Part shown: piece by piece, positions 15,058 through 22,783 of the stretch
Layout of the letters: every line of letters begins with the position of its first letter
How positions within the stretch are numbered: position 1 is the first letter of the stretch
NCBI RefSeq assembly: GCF_030252345.1
Contig: NZ_CP126980.1
Coordinates: 388,501-452,500, forward strand
Source of the DNA: Actinoplanes oblitus
GTDB lineage: Bacteria; Actinomycetota; Actinomycetes; Mycobacteriales; Micromonosporaceae
Direction of reading: 5' to 3'
DNA: 64,000 bases
Notes under the pieces: generated by a model
What the model saw: the letters and a program-made list of their open reading frames with translations, nothing else
What the model was told of the DNA's origin: nothing
The model's database searches: none
Position numbers and translations under genes: made by a program

Positions 15058-16070
15058 GCCACCTCCCCGGCCGCAGTCGCCGTCGTCGGGCTGGCACACA
15101 CGGTGGTGTCCGGGGCCGGGAGACCACCGTGGGTGCCAGCCGCTTTCTGTCGGCTGGTGGTGGCGGTGGTGTCCGGGGCCGGGAGACCACCGTGGGTGCC
15201 AGCCGCTTTTTGGCGGCTGGTGGTGGCGGTGGTGTCCGGGGCCGGGAGACCACCGTGGGGGCCAGCCGGGGCCGGCCAGCCGAGGATGGCGCGCAGTTCG
15301 GCTGGTGACGCCAGGTGGCCGTCGCCGAGCTCGGCCAGTGCGGTGGCCCGGGCCGCGACCGGGTCCGGCGCGACCCCGTGCAGCTCCGGCCACTCCCGGC
15401 GGATCCGGTCGGCGGTAGCGGTGTCCTCCGAGGCCAGCCGCATCGGGTCGCCGTAGACGGCGGGCTCGCACCCGGCCGCCGCGCCGTAGAGCACCGCGCT
15501 GCTCAGCCGGTTGGACGCCACCCGCCGGTGCCGGCGCAGCTCGGCGAGCTGGTTGTGCAGGAACCGGGTGTCGGTCCGCATCCGCATGTATCCCCGGTAG
15601 CCGTGGCAGATCACCCGGCCGGCCTGCTCGTAGAACGCCCGCACCCGGTCGTCCCGGAACTCCTGCCAGTACAGGCAGAAGGTGACCGGGCCGGGTTCGG
15701 TGGCCAGGATCTCGTCGATCAGCCGCCGGTGGTCGCCGGTGACGTGCTGGCCCTCCCAGCCGTGGAACGGGTACCAGATGGTGCCGGTCCGCTCGACCGG
15801 CTCGTCCGGCGTGGACCGCAGCAGGTAGAGGAAGGGCGCGCCGGTGACCATGGCCAGCGGGCGGCCCATCGACCAGGCCCGCCGGCGGGTCCGCTCGGAC
15901 CAGACGAAGATCGGCCGGCCGGGCGCGTACGGCGTGCCGGCGCCCAGCCCGTCGACCACGTTCCAGCCGTGCTGCAGGTACCCGTCGACCCGCGGTGGGT
16001 CCGCCGGGTCCAGCCCGCAGTACTCGGCCAGCACGTGGGCGTGGCCGTAGAAGTGATTGCCGTGGTGCAC
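15054..16070 (-). CDS. Unknown GT-B-like protein of the pse operon, repeat-derived C-terminus
   Basis: 338 aa. The first 265 residues contain YLQHGWN (the QHG motif seen in capsule and poly-sialyl-type transferases), GTIWYPFHGWEGQHV, VTFCLYWQEFRDDRVRAFYEQAGRVICHGYRG and HNQLAELRRHRRVASNRLSSAVLYGAAAGCEPAVYG. The last resembles the donor-binding S-x-E/G patch of GT-B enzymes. No family assignment is certain. Residues about 268-328 are encoded by three 53-bp palindromic repeats and read as three copies of GGLPAPDTT...KAAGTH. The repeat array has therefore extended or replaced the original C-terminus. Position after pseC makes it a candidate pseudaminic-acid transferase. Confidence 0.6.
   Translation of the reverse strand: MHHGNHFYGHAHVLAEYCGLDPADPPRVDGYLQHGWNVVDGLGAGTPYAPGRPIFVWSERTRRRAWSMGRPLAMVTGAPFLYLLRSTPDEPVERTGTIWYPFHGWEGQHVTGDHRRLIDEILATEPGPVTFCLYWQEFRDDRVRAFYEQAGRVICHGYRGYMRMRTDTRFLHNQLAELRRHRRVASNRLSSAVLYGAAAGCEPAVYGDPMRLASEDTATADRIRREWPELHGVAPDPVAARATALAELGDGHLASPAELRAILGWPAPAGPHGGLPAPDTTATTSRQKAAGTHGGLPAPDTTATTSRQKAAGTHGGLPAPDTTVCASPTTATAAGEVA
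15089..15267. repeat. Three 53-bp palindromic repeats, 63-bp period, inside a gene's 3' end
   Basis: Units at 15089-15141, 15152-15204 and 15215-15267, each GGCTGG...CCAGCC, separated by 10-bp linkers (15142-15151, 15205-15214). The first unit is nearly fully self-complementary: GGCTGGCA/TGCCAGCC and ACGGTGGT/ACCACCGT arms around a CCGGGGCCGG core. Same family, unit length and period as 4535-4650. The 63-bp period is a multiple of three, so the array stays in frame. Confidence 0.88.
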
Positions 16071-16073
16071 CGG

Positions 16074-17198
16074 CTAACTCCCGAGAACGCCGCGCACGGT
16101 GTCGATGACGCGATCCTGGTCGGCGTCGCTGAGGTCGACGAAGAGCGGCAGGGAGAGCTCCTCGGCGTAGAAGGACTCGGCCACCGGGCACATGCCGCGC
16201 CGGTACCCGAGGTCCTCGAACACCGGGTGCCAGTACACCGGGATGTAGTTGACCTGCACACCGATCCCGGCCGCGTGCAGCCGGTCGTAGACCTCGCGGC
16301 GCCGGCCGTCCAGCACGCGTACCGGATAGAGGTGCCGCATCGGGTCGACGTCGTCAGGGGTCACCGGCAGCCGCAGCCCGGGTACGTCGGCGAGCAGCGC
16401 GTCGTACCGGGCGGCCAGGTACTGCCGGCGTGCCTTGAACGCGGCCAGCCGGCGCAGCTGGGCGCTGCCGAGCGCGCAGAGCACGTCCGGCAGCCGGTAG
16501 TTCAGGCCGAACTCGTGCACCTCGTAGAACCAGCGGCCCTCGTCGGTGTGCCGTAGCTTCTCCGGCTGCTTCACCATGCCGACCGTGCGGAACGTGCGGA
16601 GCCGGTCCACCAGGTCAGGGTGGATCGAGGCGACCGCGCCGCCCTCACCGGTGGTCAGGTTCTTGGTCGGGAAGAAGGAGAACGTGGTCAGGTCGGCGAG
16701 CGAACCGACCGGCCGGCCCCGGTAGGCCGAGCCGATCGCGTGCGCCGCGTCCGCGATCAGCACGGCGCCGGCGCTGTCGCTGAGTTTGCGCAGCCGGTCG
16801 TAGTCGGCCGGCACGCCGGCGTAGTCGACGGCGGCGATCGCGCGGGTGCGCGGGGTCAGCGCGGCCTCGGCGGCGGCCGGGTCCAGGTTCGCGGTGCCCT
16901 CGTCGATGTCGGCGAAGACCACTGTGGCGCCGAGCATGGCCGCGCCGGAGGCGGTGGCCACGAACGTCATCGGCGTGGTGACCACCTCGTCACCCCGGCC
17001 GATGCCGGCCGCGGCGTACGCGGCGTGCAGCGCTGTGGTCCCGTTGGTGACCGTCACGCACGGCGCGCCGGCGACCTGCTCCAGCTCCGCCTCGAACCCC
17101 CGGACCCGGGGGCCGGTGGTCAGCCAGTCGCTGCCCAGCGCGGCGACCACGGCGTCCACGTCGGACGGAGCGATGGACTGGCGTCCGTACGGCAGCAT
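16074..17198 (-). CDS. pseC: UDP-4-amino-sugar aminotransferase (PseC)
   Basis: 374 aa DegT/DnrJ/EryC1/StrS-type PLP aminotransferase. Visible: VTNGTTALHAAYAAAGIGRGDEV (PLP phosphate cup), IADAAHAIGSAY (Asp to the pyridine N), FSFFPTKNLTTGEGGAV with Schiff-base Lys about K179, and NYRLPDVLCALGSAQL. The start ATG 17198 shares its A with the TGA stop of pseB (TGATG), so translation is coupled. It aminates C4 of the 4-keto intermediate made by PseB. Other sugar aminotransferases share these motifs; context decides. Confidence 0.9.
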   Translation of the reverse strand: MLPYGRQSIAPSDVDAVVAALGSDWLTTGPRVRGFEAELEQVAGAPCVTVTNGTTALHAAYAAAGIGRGDEVVTTPMTFVATASGAAMLGATVVFADIDEGTANLDPAAAEAALTPRTRAIAAVDYAGVPADYDRLRKLSDSAGAVLIADAAHAIGSAYRGRPVGSLADLTTFSFFPTKNLTTGEGGAVASIHPDLVDRLRTFRTVGMVKQPEKLRHTDEGRWFYEVHEFGLNYRLPDVLCALGSAQLRRLAAFKARRQYLAARYDALLADVPGLRLPVTPDDVDPMRHLYPVRVLDGRRREVYDRLHAAGIGVQVNYIPVYWHPVFEDLGYRRGMCPVAESFYAEELSLPLFVDLSDADQDRVIDTVRGVLGS

Positions 17199-18178
17199 CA
17201 CTTCTCCGACAGCAGGTCGCGCATCTCGTCCACCGAGAGCCACAGGTCGTTGTTGTCGGAGCGGTAGTTGAAGCCGTCGGCGACCTGCTCGCCACCCTCC
17301 GGCGTCTCGTAACCCCAGCTCGCGGCGACCGGCTGGACCACGTACCGGTCCTTGAAGCGCAGCGTGCGGCGGCTGTCGTCGGCAGCGATCATCTCCTCGT
17401 GCAGCTTCTCGCCCGGGCGCATGCCGATCTCGTGGGTCGGCGAGCCGGGCGCCACCGCCTCGACCAGGTCGAGGATCCGCATGCTCGGAATCCGCGGCAC
17501 GTAGAGCTCGCCGCCGCGCATCACGTCGAAGGAGTTGACGACGAACTCGACGGCCTGGTCCAGGGTGATCCAGAACCGGGTCATCCGCTTGTCGGTGATC
17601 GGCAGGCTCTTGTTCTCGGCGGCCAGCTGGCGGAAGAACGGGACCACCGAGCCGCGGCTGCCCATCACGTTGCCGTAGCGGACCACTGCCAGCCGGGTCG
17701 AGTGGGTGGCGGCGTAGTGGTTGCCAGCCACCACGATCTTGTCGGCGGCCAGCTTGGTCGCGCCGTACAGGTTGATCGGGCTGGACGCCTTGTCGGTGGA
17801 GAGCGCGACGACCTTCTTGACCTCGGCCTGGATGGCCGCGTCGATCACGTTCTGGGTGCCGTTGATGTTGGTCGCGACGAACTCCGACGGGTTGTACTCG
17901 GCGGTGTCCACCTGCTTCAGGGCAGCGGCGTGCACCACGTGGTCGATGCCGTGCATGGCCCGGTCCAGGCGGGCACGGTCCCGGATGTCGCCGAGGAAGA
18001 ACCGCAGCCGGGGATCGCCCCCGAACATCTGCCGGACCTCGTACTGCTTCAGCTCGTCACGGGAGAACACCACGATGCGATGCGGGTCGAGGTGGGTGAG
18101 CGCGTACTTCAGAAATGCCTTGCCGAACGAGCCGGTGGCGCCGGTGACAAGGATCGAGGATCCGCTGATTTCAGACAC
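17198..18178 (-). CDS. pseB: UDP-GlcNAc 4,6-dehydratase, inverting (PseB)
   Basis: 326 aa from GTG 18178, with SD GGAGA 6 nt upstream; the frame is open further but that part is not protein-like. SDR fold: ILVTGATGSFGKAFLKYAL (NAD(P) site), FSRDELKQYEVRQMFG, and the STDKASSPINLYGATKLAADK catalytic stretch typical of short single-domain FlaA1/PseB dehydratases; MRPGEKLHEEMI near the C-terminus. It converts UDP-GlcNAc to the 4-keto-6-deoxy-L-arabino intermediate, the first step of the pathway, and is the first gene of the minus-strand operon. Confidence 0.92.
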   Translation of the reverse strand: MSEISGSSILVTGATGSFGKAFLKYALTHLDPHRIVVFSRDELKQYEVRQMFGGDPRLRFFLGDIRDRARLDRAMHGIDHVVHAAALKQVDTAEYNPSEFVATNINGTQNVIDAAIQAEVKKVVALSTDKASSPINLYGATKLAADKIVVAGNHYAATHSTRLAVVRYGNVMGSRGSVVPFFRQLAAENKSLPITDKRMTRFWITLDQAVEFVVNSFDVMRGGELYVPRIPSMRILDLVEAVAPGSPTHEIGMRPGEKLHEEMIAADDSRRTLRFKDRYVVQPVAASWGYETPEGGEQVADGFNYRSDNNDLWLSVDEMRDLLSEK

Positions 18179-18367
18179 GTGTTTTCTCCGGGGGACTGGG
18201 CAGCAAGGCGCTACGGGGCGGAAGCATAACCACCTGTCCAGGCAATTCCTCGGGTCGCGGAGAACAGCCAATGGCAATTCATTTTCAGTTCAACCGGGAT
18301 TGGTCGTGACGACCGCGCGGCTGCGGGAAGGTGAAGTCCTCCATTTACCACCCCTGGGAGTAACACC
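18179..18367. promoter_or_regulatory. Divergent promoter region between the pse and acyl operons
   Basis: 189 bp between pseB (minus) and the ACP gene (plus). It is noticeably less GC-rich in the middle (18220-18300: AGCATAACC, GGCAATTCATTTTCAGTTC), as expected for two back-to-back promoters. SD sites are GGAGA for pseB and GGGAG (about 18356-18360) for the ACP gene. No convincing operator palindrome seen. Confidence 0.5.
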
Positions 18368-18610
18368 GTGACTGAGCTGCAGAGACTGCGCGACGCGTTC
18401 CGTACCGCGCTGGACCTTCCGGCGGACGCGCCCGTGGACGACCTGCGCTACCAGGACAATGAGAAGTGGGACTCCCTGGCGCACATGTCGCTCGTCGCCG
18501 CTATCGAAGATGAATTCTCGGTAATGATCGACACGGACGACGTCATCAATATGTCCAGCTTCGCCGAGGCCGTGCGAATCCTCGGTAAATACGGAGTGGA
18601 CGTCAAGTGA
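18368..18610 (+). CDS. Acyl carrier protein
   Basis: 80 aa. The 4'-phosphopantetheine site is DSLAHMSLVAAIEDEF (S36), with DDVINMSSFAEAVRIL as the last helices; size and acidity are normal for a free-standing ACP. GTG 18368 follows a GGGAG SD, and its stop overlaps the next start (GTGA). Base composition is less GC-rich than its neighbours. It should carry the acyl group handled by the following ligase, SDR and LuxE/LuxC-like enzymes. Confidence 0.92.
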   Translation: MTELQRLRDAFRTALDLPADAPVDDLRYQDNEKWDSLAHMSLVAAIEDEFSVMIDTDDVINMSSFAEAVRILGKYGVDVK

Positions 18611-19338
18611 GCGTCGCCCTGGTGACCGGGGCGTCGCGCGGCATCGGCCGGGCGGCCGCCCACCGTCTCGCCGAGCGGGGTTACGACCTGGTCCTGCACG
18701 GGCACGGCCCGGCCGGGGTCGCCGAGACCGCCGAGGCGCTGGCCGGCAAGTTCGGGGTGACGGTGGTCCACGGCGCCGGCGACATCGCCGACCCGCAGAC
18801 CAGCAAGGCACTGGCCCGGCTCGCCTTCGAGCGGTTCAAGCGGCTGGACGCGCTGGTGGTCAACGCCGGCACGCACGCCGCCGGGATGCTCGGCATGACC
18901 GGCGACGACACCATCGCCCGGCTGTTCGCGGTGAACGCGGCGGGTGCGGCGTACACCCTGCAGCACGCGGTGCGCCTGCTGGCCCGCGGGGAGAACCCGG
19001 CAGTGGTGCTGACCGCCTCGATCACCGGCACCCACGGGGCGGCCGGTCAGGCCGTCTACGCCGCGTCCAAGGCCGCCGTGGCCGGGCTGACCAGGTCGGC
19101 TGCCAAGGAACTCGGGCCGCGTGGCATCCGGGTGAACGCCGTCGCGCCCGGCTTCATCGCCACCGACATGCTCGACACCCTGGACGAGGCCGGCCGCGCC
19201 GAGCGGATCGCCGCCACCGCCCTGGGCCGGCTCGGCGTCGCCGAGGAGGTCGCCGACGTGATCGCCTTCCTGCTCTCCACCGAGGCCCGGTTCGTGACCG
19301 GCCAGATCGTCGGGGTCGACGGGGGACTGACACTGTGA
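18607..19338 (+). CDS. SDR oxidoreductase, 3-oxoacyl-ACP reductase (FabG)-like
   Basis: 243 aa classical SDR: VTGASRGIGRAAAHRL (cofactor site), VVNAGTHAAG, catalytic S in LTASITGTHG, YAASK (Tyr-x3-Lys), VNAVAPGFIATDML, and TGQIVGVDGGLTL at the end. In an operon with an ACP, reduction of a 3-oxoacyl-ACP or interconversion of a hydroxyacyl group is the best guess. Both its ends overlap neighbouring genes by 4 bp. Confidence 0.88.
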   Translation: MSVALVTGASRGIGRAAAHRLAERGYDLVLHGHGPAGVAETAEALAGKFGVTVVHGAGDIADPQTSKALARLAFERFKRLDALVVNAGTHAAGMLGMTGDDTIARLFAVNAAGAAYTLQHAVRLLARGENPAVVLTASITGTHGAAGQAVYAASKAAVAGLTRSAAKELGPRGIRVNAVAPGFIATDMLDTLDEAGRAERIAATALGRLGVAEEVADVIAFLLSTEARFVTGQIVGVDGGLTL

Positions 19339-20558
19339 ACCTGCTCCACCCGGATGCCCGCGTGATCGACGCCGCGACCGGTGCCGAACTCACCCCCGAG
19401 CTGATCGACGCGGCCGCCGCCGAGCTGGCCGGCGAGCACCTGGTCTTCCTGCCGATGCCGTCGACAGTGCCGGCGGTCGCCCGCTACCTCGCGGCGCTGC
19501 GGCTCGGCGTGCCCGTCGTACTGCTCGACCCGGACGCCGACCACACCGCGCTGATCGAGCGGTACGCCACCGACCGGGTGCATCCGGACCTCGCGCTGCT
19601 GCTCACCACCAGCGGGTCGACCGGCGACCCGAAGCTGGTCAGGTTGTCCCGCTCGGCGGTGCTGGCCAACGCCGGGCAGGTGGCCGACAGCCTCGGCGTG
19701 ACCGGCGCCGACGTGGCGATCACCACGCTGCCGCTGTTCTACTCGTACGGCATGTCGGTGCTGCACTCGCACCTGCTGCGCGGAGCCACCGTGATCCTCG
19801 AACGCAGCGGCATCATGCAGCGCGACTTCTGGACGGCGGTGAACGAGCACCGGGTCAGCTCGATGGCGTTCGTGCCGTACCAGTACGAGATGCTGCGCCG
19901 GCTGCGCTTCGACCCGGCCAAGTACCCGACGCTGCGGACGATCACGCAGGCGGGCGGCCGGTTGCGTACCGAAATGGTCGCCGAATTCGCCGCCAAGATG
20001 GCCGCCGTGGGTGGCCGGATGTTCGTGATGTACGGGCAGACCGAGGCCGGGCCCCGGATGGCCACGCTGCCCCCGGAGCGGATCGCCGACAAGCTCGGCT
20101 CGGTCGGCCTGCCGATGCCCGGGGCGAGCTTCGCCATCGAGGACGACGAGGTCGTCTACCGCGGCCCGAACGTGATGATGGGGTACGCCGAGTCCGCCGC
20201 CGACCTGGTCAAGGGCGACGAGCTGGGCGGCGTGCTGCGCACCGGCGACCTGGGCCGGCTCGACGAGGAGGGCTTCCTCCACCTCACCGGCCGGCTCAAG
20301 CGGATGGGCAAGGTGTTCGGGGTCCGGATCAACCTGGACGACGTGGAGCGGAACTTCCCGGTGACCGCGGTGGCCGGCGACGACAAGCTGCACGTGTTCG
20401 CCGAGGGGATCGGCGCCGACGAGGCCCGGGCGCTGCGCACCAAGATCGCCGAGTGGCTCGGGAGTCACTTCACCGGCATCGACGTACGCGTGATCGAAGC
20501 CTTGCCGTTGCTGCCGAACGGCAAGACGGACTATCGGGCGCTGGAGGCGTCGCTGTGA
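19335..20558 (+). CDS. ANL-superfamily acyl-AMP ligase
   Basis: 407 aa, short for the superfamily (usually 500+), with a trimmed N-terminus. Core motifs are present: LLTTSGSTGDPKLVRLS (A3), MYGQTEAGPRM (A5), VYRGPNVMMGY, RTGDLGRLDEEGFLHLTGRLKR (A7/A8) and LPNGKTDYRALEA (A10 Lys). It activates a carboxylic acid as acyl-AMP and probably loads the adjacent ACP. Substrate chain length cannot be read from sequence. ATGA/GTGA overlaps tie it to both neighbours. Confidence 0.88.
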   Translation: MNLLHPDARVIDAATGAELTPELIDAAAAELAGEHLVFLPMPSTVPAVARYLAALRLGVPVVLLDPDADHTALIERYATDRVHPDLALLLTTSGSTGDPKLVRLSRSAVLANAGQVADSLGVTGADVAITTLPLFYSYGMSVLHSHLLRGATVILERSGIMQRDFWTAVNEHRVSSMAFVPYQYEMLRRLRFDPAKYPTLRTITQAGGRLRTEMVAEFAAKMAAVGGRMFVMYGQTEAGPRMATLPPERIADKLGSVGLPMPGASFAIEDDEVVYRGPNVMMGYAESAADLVKGDELGGVLRTGDLGRLDEEGFLHLTGRLKRMGKVFGVRINLDDVERNFPVTAVAGDDKLHVFAEGIGADEARALRTKIAEWLGSHFTGIDVRVIEALPLLPNGKTDYRALEASL

Positions 20559-21589
20559 GTGTCTTCACCCTCGCTCAGGACGAGAAGGAGGCGGCGCTGC
20601 TGCCCCAGCTCGACGAGCTGACCTCCTTCCACCGGGCGAACTGCGAGCCCTATGACCGCATCCTGTCGGCATCCGGCTACCAGAAGGCCTCCGGCATCGC
20701 CGAGTTGCCGTGGTTGCCGGTACGGCTGTTCAAGACGCTGGACCTCAAGAGCATCCCGGACGACGAGGTGTTCAAGGTCCTCACCTCCAGCGGCACCACC
20801 GGCGACGTCAGCAGGATCTACCTGGACAAGGCGGCCGCCGCCGAGCAGCAGAAACGGCTGGCCGCCACGGTGCAGACCGTGCTCGGCCCGAAACGGCTGC
20901 CGATGCTGCTGGTCGACACCAAGGCGATGCTCAAGGACCGCCGCTCGTTCAGCGCCCGTGGCGCCGGCGTGCTCGGCATGTCCACCTTCGGCCGGGACCA
21001 CGTCTGGGCCCTCGACCTGGACGGGCAGGTCGACCTGGCCGCCATCCGGGGCTTCCTGGCCCGGCACGGCGACGCGCCGTTCCTGATCTTCGGCTTCACC
21101 TTCCTGGTCTGGCTGCACCTCTACGAGGTGGCCCGGGACAACGGCCTCGACCTCGCGAACGGCATCCTGATCCACTCCGGCGGCTGGAAGAAGCTGGTCG
21201 ACCAGGCGGTCTCGCCCGACGAGTTCCGGGCACGGCTGGCCGGCGTCGGCCTGACCCGGGTGCACAACTACTACGGCATGGTCGAGCAGATCGGCACGAT
21301 CTTCCTGGAGGGGCCGGACGGTGGCGCGCTGTACTGCCCGGACTTCGCGGACGTGGTCATCCGCGACCCGCTGACCTGGGCGGAGCTCCCACCCGGCGAA
21401 CCGGGGCTGATCGAGGTGATCAGCACGCTGCCCACCTCGTACCCCGGTCATGTGCTGCTCACCGAGGACCTCGGCGTGGTGCACGGGATCGACGACGGGG
21501 CCTGGCCGGGCAAGCGCTTCTCGGTGCTCGGCCGGCTGCCGCGCGCGGAGGCACGGGGCTGCTCCGACACGTACCGGGAGGCGGCATGA
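20555..21589 (+). CDS. LuxE-family acyl-protein synthetase
   Basis: 344 aa from GTG 20555 (GTGA overlap). The ANL-like core of LuxE: LTSSGTTGDVSRIYLD (ATP site), HNYYGMVEQIGTIFLE and LTEDLGVVHGIDD. It ends ARGCSDTYREAA with a Cys (C336) nine residues from the C-terminus, the position where luciferase-operon LuxE carries its acyl-accepting Cys. LuxE activates a carboxylate with ATP and passes it as a thioester to LuxC. Here the partner LuxC-like reductase follows directly, but luxAB and luxD are absent. Confidence 0.86.
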   Translation: MSVFTLAQDEKEAALLPQLDELTSFHRANCEPYDRILSASGYQKASGIAELPWLPVRLFKTLDLKSIPDDEVFKVLTSSGTTGDVSRIYLDKAAAAEQQKRLAATVQTVLGPKRLPMLLVDTKAMLKDRRSFSARGAGVLGMSTFGRDHVWALDLDGQVDLAAIRGFLARHGDAPFLIFGFTFLVWLHLYEVARDNGLDLANGILIHSGGWKKLVDQAVSPDEFRARLAGVGLTRVHNYYGMVEQIGTIFLEGPDGGALYCPDFADVVIRDPLTWAELPPGEPGLIEVISTLPTSYPGHVLLTEDLGVVHGIDDGAWPGKRFSVLGRLPRAEARGCSDTYREAA

Positions 21590-22773
21590 GCATGCGGTTC
21601 CGATTCGGCGCCGAGGGGGACGTCACGGCGCCCTCCGACGACCGGCTCGCCGTCGGTGACCCGCGGGTCGTCGACTTCCTCGCCAAGCTGGCCCGCAAGC
21701 TGCTCGCCCCGGCGCTCGCCCGGCGGCACCCGGAGCTGGGCTCGCTCGGCTACTTCTTGCGCCCCGCCGAGCTCAAGCGCGCGGTGGACCGGATGCGGCG
21801 GGACGACGCGCTGGTCTTCCCCCGGGGCAACGTCTTCCACATCCCGCCGGCCAACGTGGACACCATCTTCGTCTACTCGTGGGCGCTCGCCGCGCTGGCC
21901 GGGAACCACAACGTGGTCCGGATCTCCAGCCGGTCGGCCGGCGCGGCGGAGGCGATCTTCCAGGCGCTGAACGAGGTCGACGCCGACCCGGTGATCGCCC
22001 GCACCCAGCGGATGGTCACCTACGGCCGGGACGACGCCGTCACCGGCGCGCTCAGCCGCTGGGCCGACCTGCGGGTGATCTGGGGCGGCGACGCCGCGGT
22101 GGAGGCGATTCGCCGGCACCCGCTGCGGCCGTCCGGGCGGGACCTGACCTTCCCGGACCGGACGTCCTGGGCGGTGCTCTCGATTCCCGGCTGGCGGGCC
22201 GCCGACCCGGCCGCCCGCAAGGCCGCGGCGCTCGGGTTCGCCAACGACGCGTACTGGTTCGACCAGGCCGCCTGCTCGTCCCCGCGGACCGTGTTCCTGG
22301 TCGGTGCCGGCGACGCCGAGGCGGTCCGGGCGGAGTTCCTGGAGCTGCTGCTGGAGGTCGTCGACCAGCGGGGCTGGACGGTGGACGCGGCGATGGCGGT
22401 GGAGAAGCGGGTCAACGCGTACGGGCTGGCGGCCACCGGTGCCGCCACCTCGATGGAGTTCCCGGACAACCGGATCACCTCGCTCACCCTGACCGGATCG
22501 GATCAGGTGCCCCGGCGCTGGATCGGGGCCGGCGCCTTCCCGTTCGCGCGGGCCGGGTCCCTGGTCGACCTGGTGCCGGTGATGACCCGGCAGGACCAGA
22601 CGGTGAGCCACTTCGGGTTCACCCCGGCCGAGCTGCGCGAGTTCGCGACAGCGTTGGGCGGCCGCGGGGTGGACCGGATCGTGCCGTTCGGCTCGGCGCT
22701 GACCTTCGGGGCGATGTGGGACGGGTACGACCTGCCCGCCGAGTTCACCCGCCTCACCACCCTGCAGACCTGA
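21586..22773 (+). CDS. LuxC-family acyl reductase
   Basis: 395 aa, aldehyde-dehydrogenase-like LuxC family. FPRGNVFHIPPANVDTIFVYSW and GNHNVVRISSRSA form the cofactor/substrate face; FDQAACSSPRTVFLV holds the nucleophilic Cys (C230). It should reduce the acyl thioester supplied by LuxE (or ACP) to an aldehyde with NADPH. ATG 21586 overlaps the LuxE stop; ATG 21592 is an alternative. The genomic setting in a sugar island, not a lux operon, argues for an aldehyde or alkyl precursor of a glycan decoration. Confidence 0.86.
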   Translation: MSMRFRFGAEGDVTAPSDDRLAVGDPRVVDFLAKLARKLLAPALARRHPELGSLGYFLRPAELKRAVDRMRRDDALVFPRGNVFHIPPANVDTIFVYSWALAALAGNHNVVRISSRSAGAAEAIFQALNEVDADPVIARTQRMVTYGRDDAVTGALSRWADLRVIWGGDAAVEAIRRHPLRPSGRDLTFPDRTSWAVLSIPGWRAADPAARKAAALGFANDAYWFDQAACSSPRTVFLVGAGDAEAVRAEFLELLLEVVDQRGWTVDAAMAVEKRVNAYGLAATGAATSMEFPDNRITSLTLTGSDQVPRRWIGAGAFPFARAGSLVDLVPVMTRQDQTVSHFGFTPAELREFATALGGRGVDRIVPFGSALTFGAMWDGYDLPAEFTRLTTLQT

Positions 22774-22783
22774 CCAGCGAGCG

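Noticed and set aside
15089..15267. CRISPR-like array
   Set aside because: The 10-bp spacers are too short and similar, units are strongly palindromic and there are no cas genes; a REP-like repeat fits better.
13570..16191. 873-codon minus-strand frame spanning two pse-operon genes
   Set aside because: Its N-terminal half is the out-of-frame reading of the gene at 15054-16070; the real gene starts at ATG 15057 with an ATGA overlap.
18368..22773. Bioluminescence operon
   Set aside because: LuxC and LuxE relatives are present, but there is no luciferase (luxAB) or thioesterase luxD and the context is glycan synthesis.
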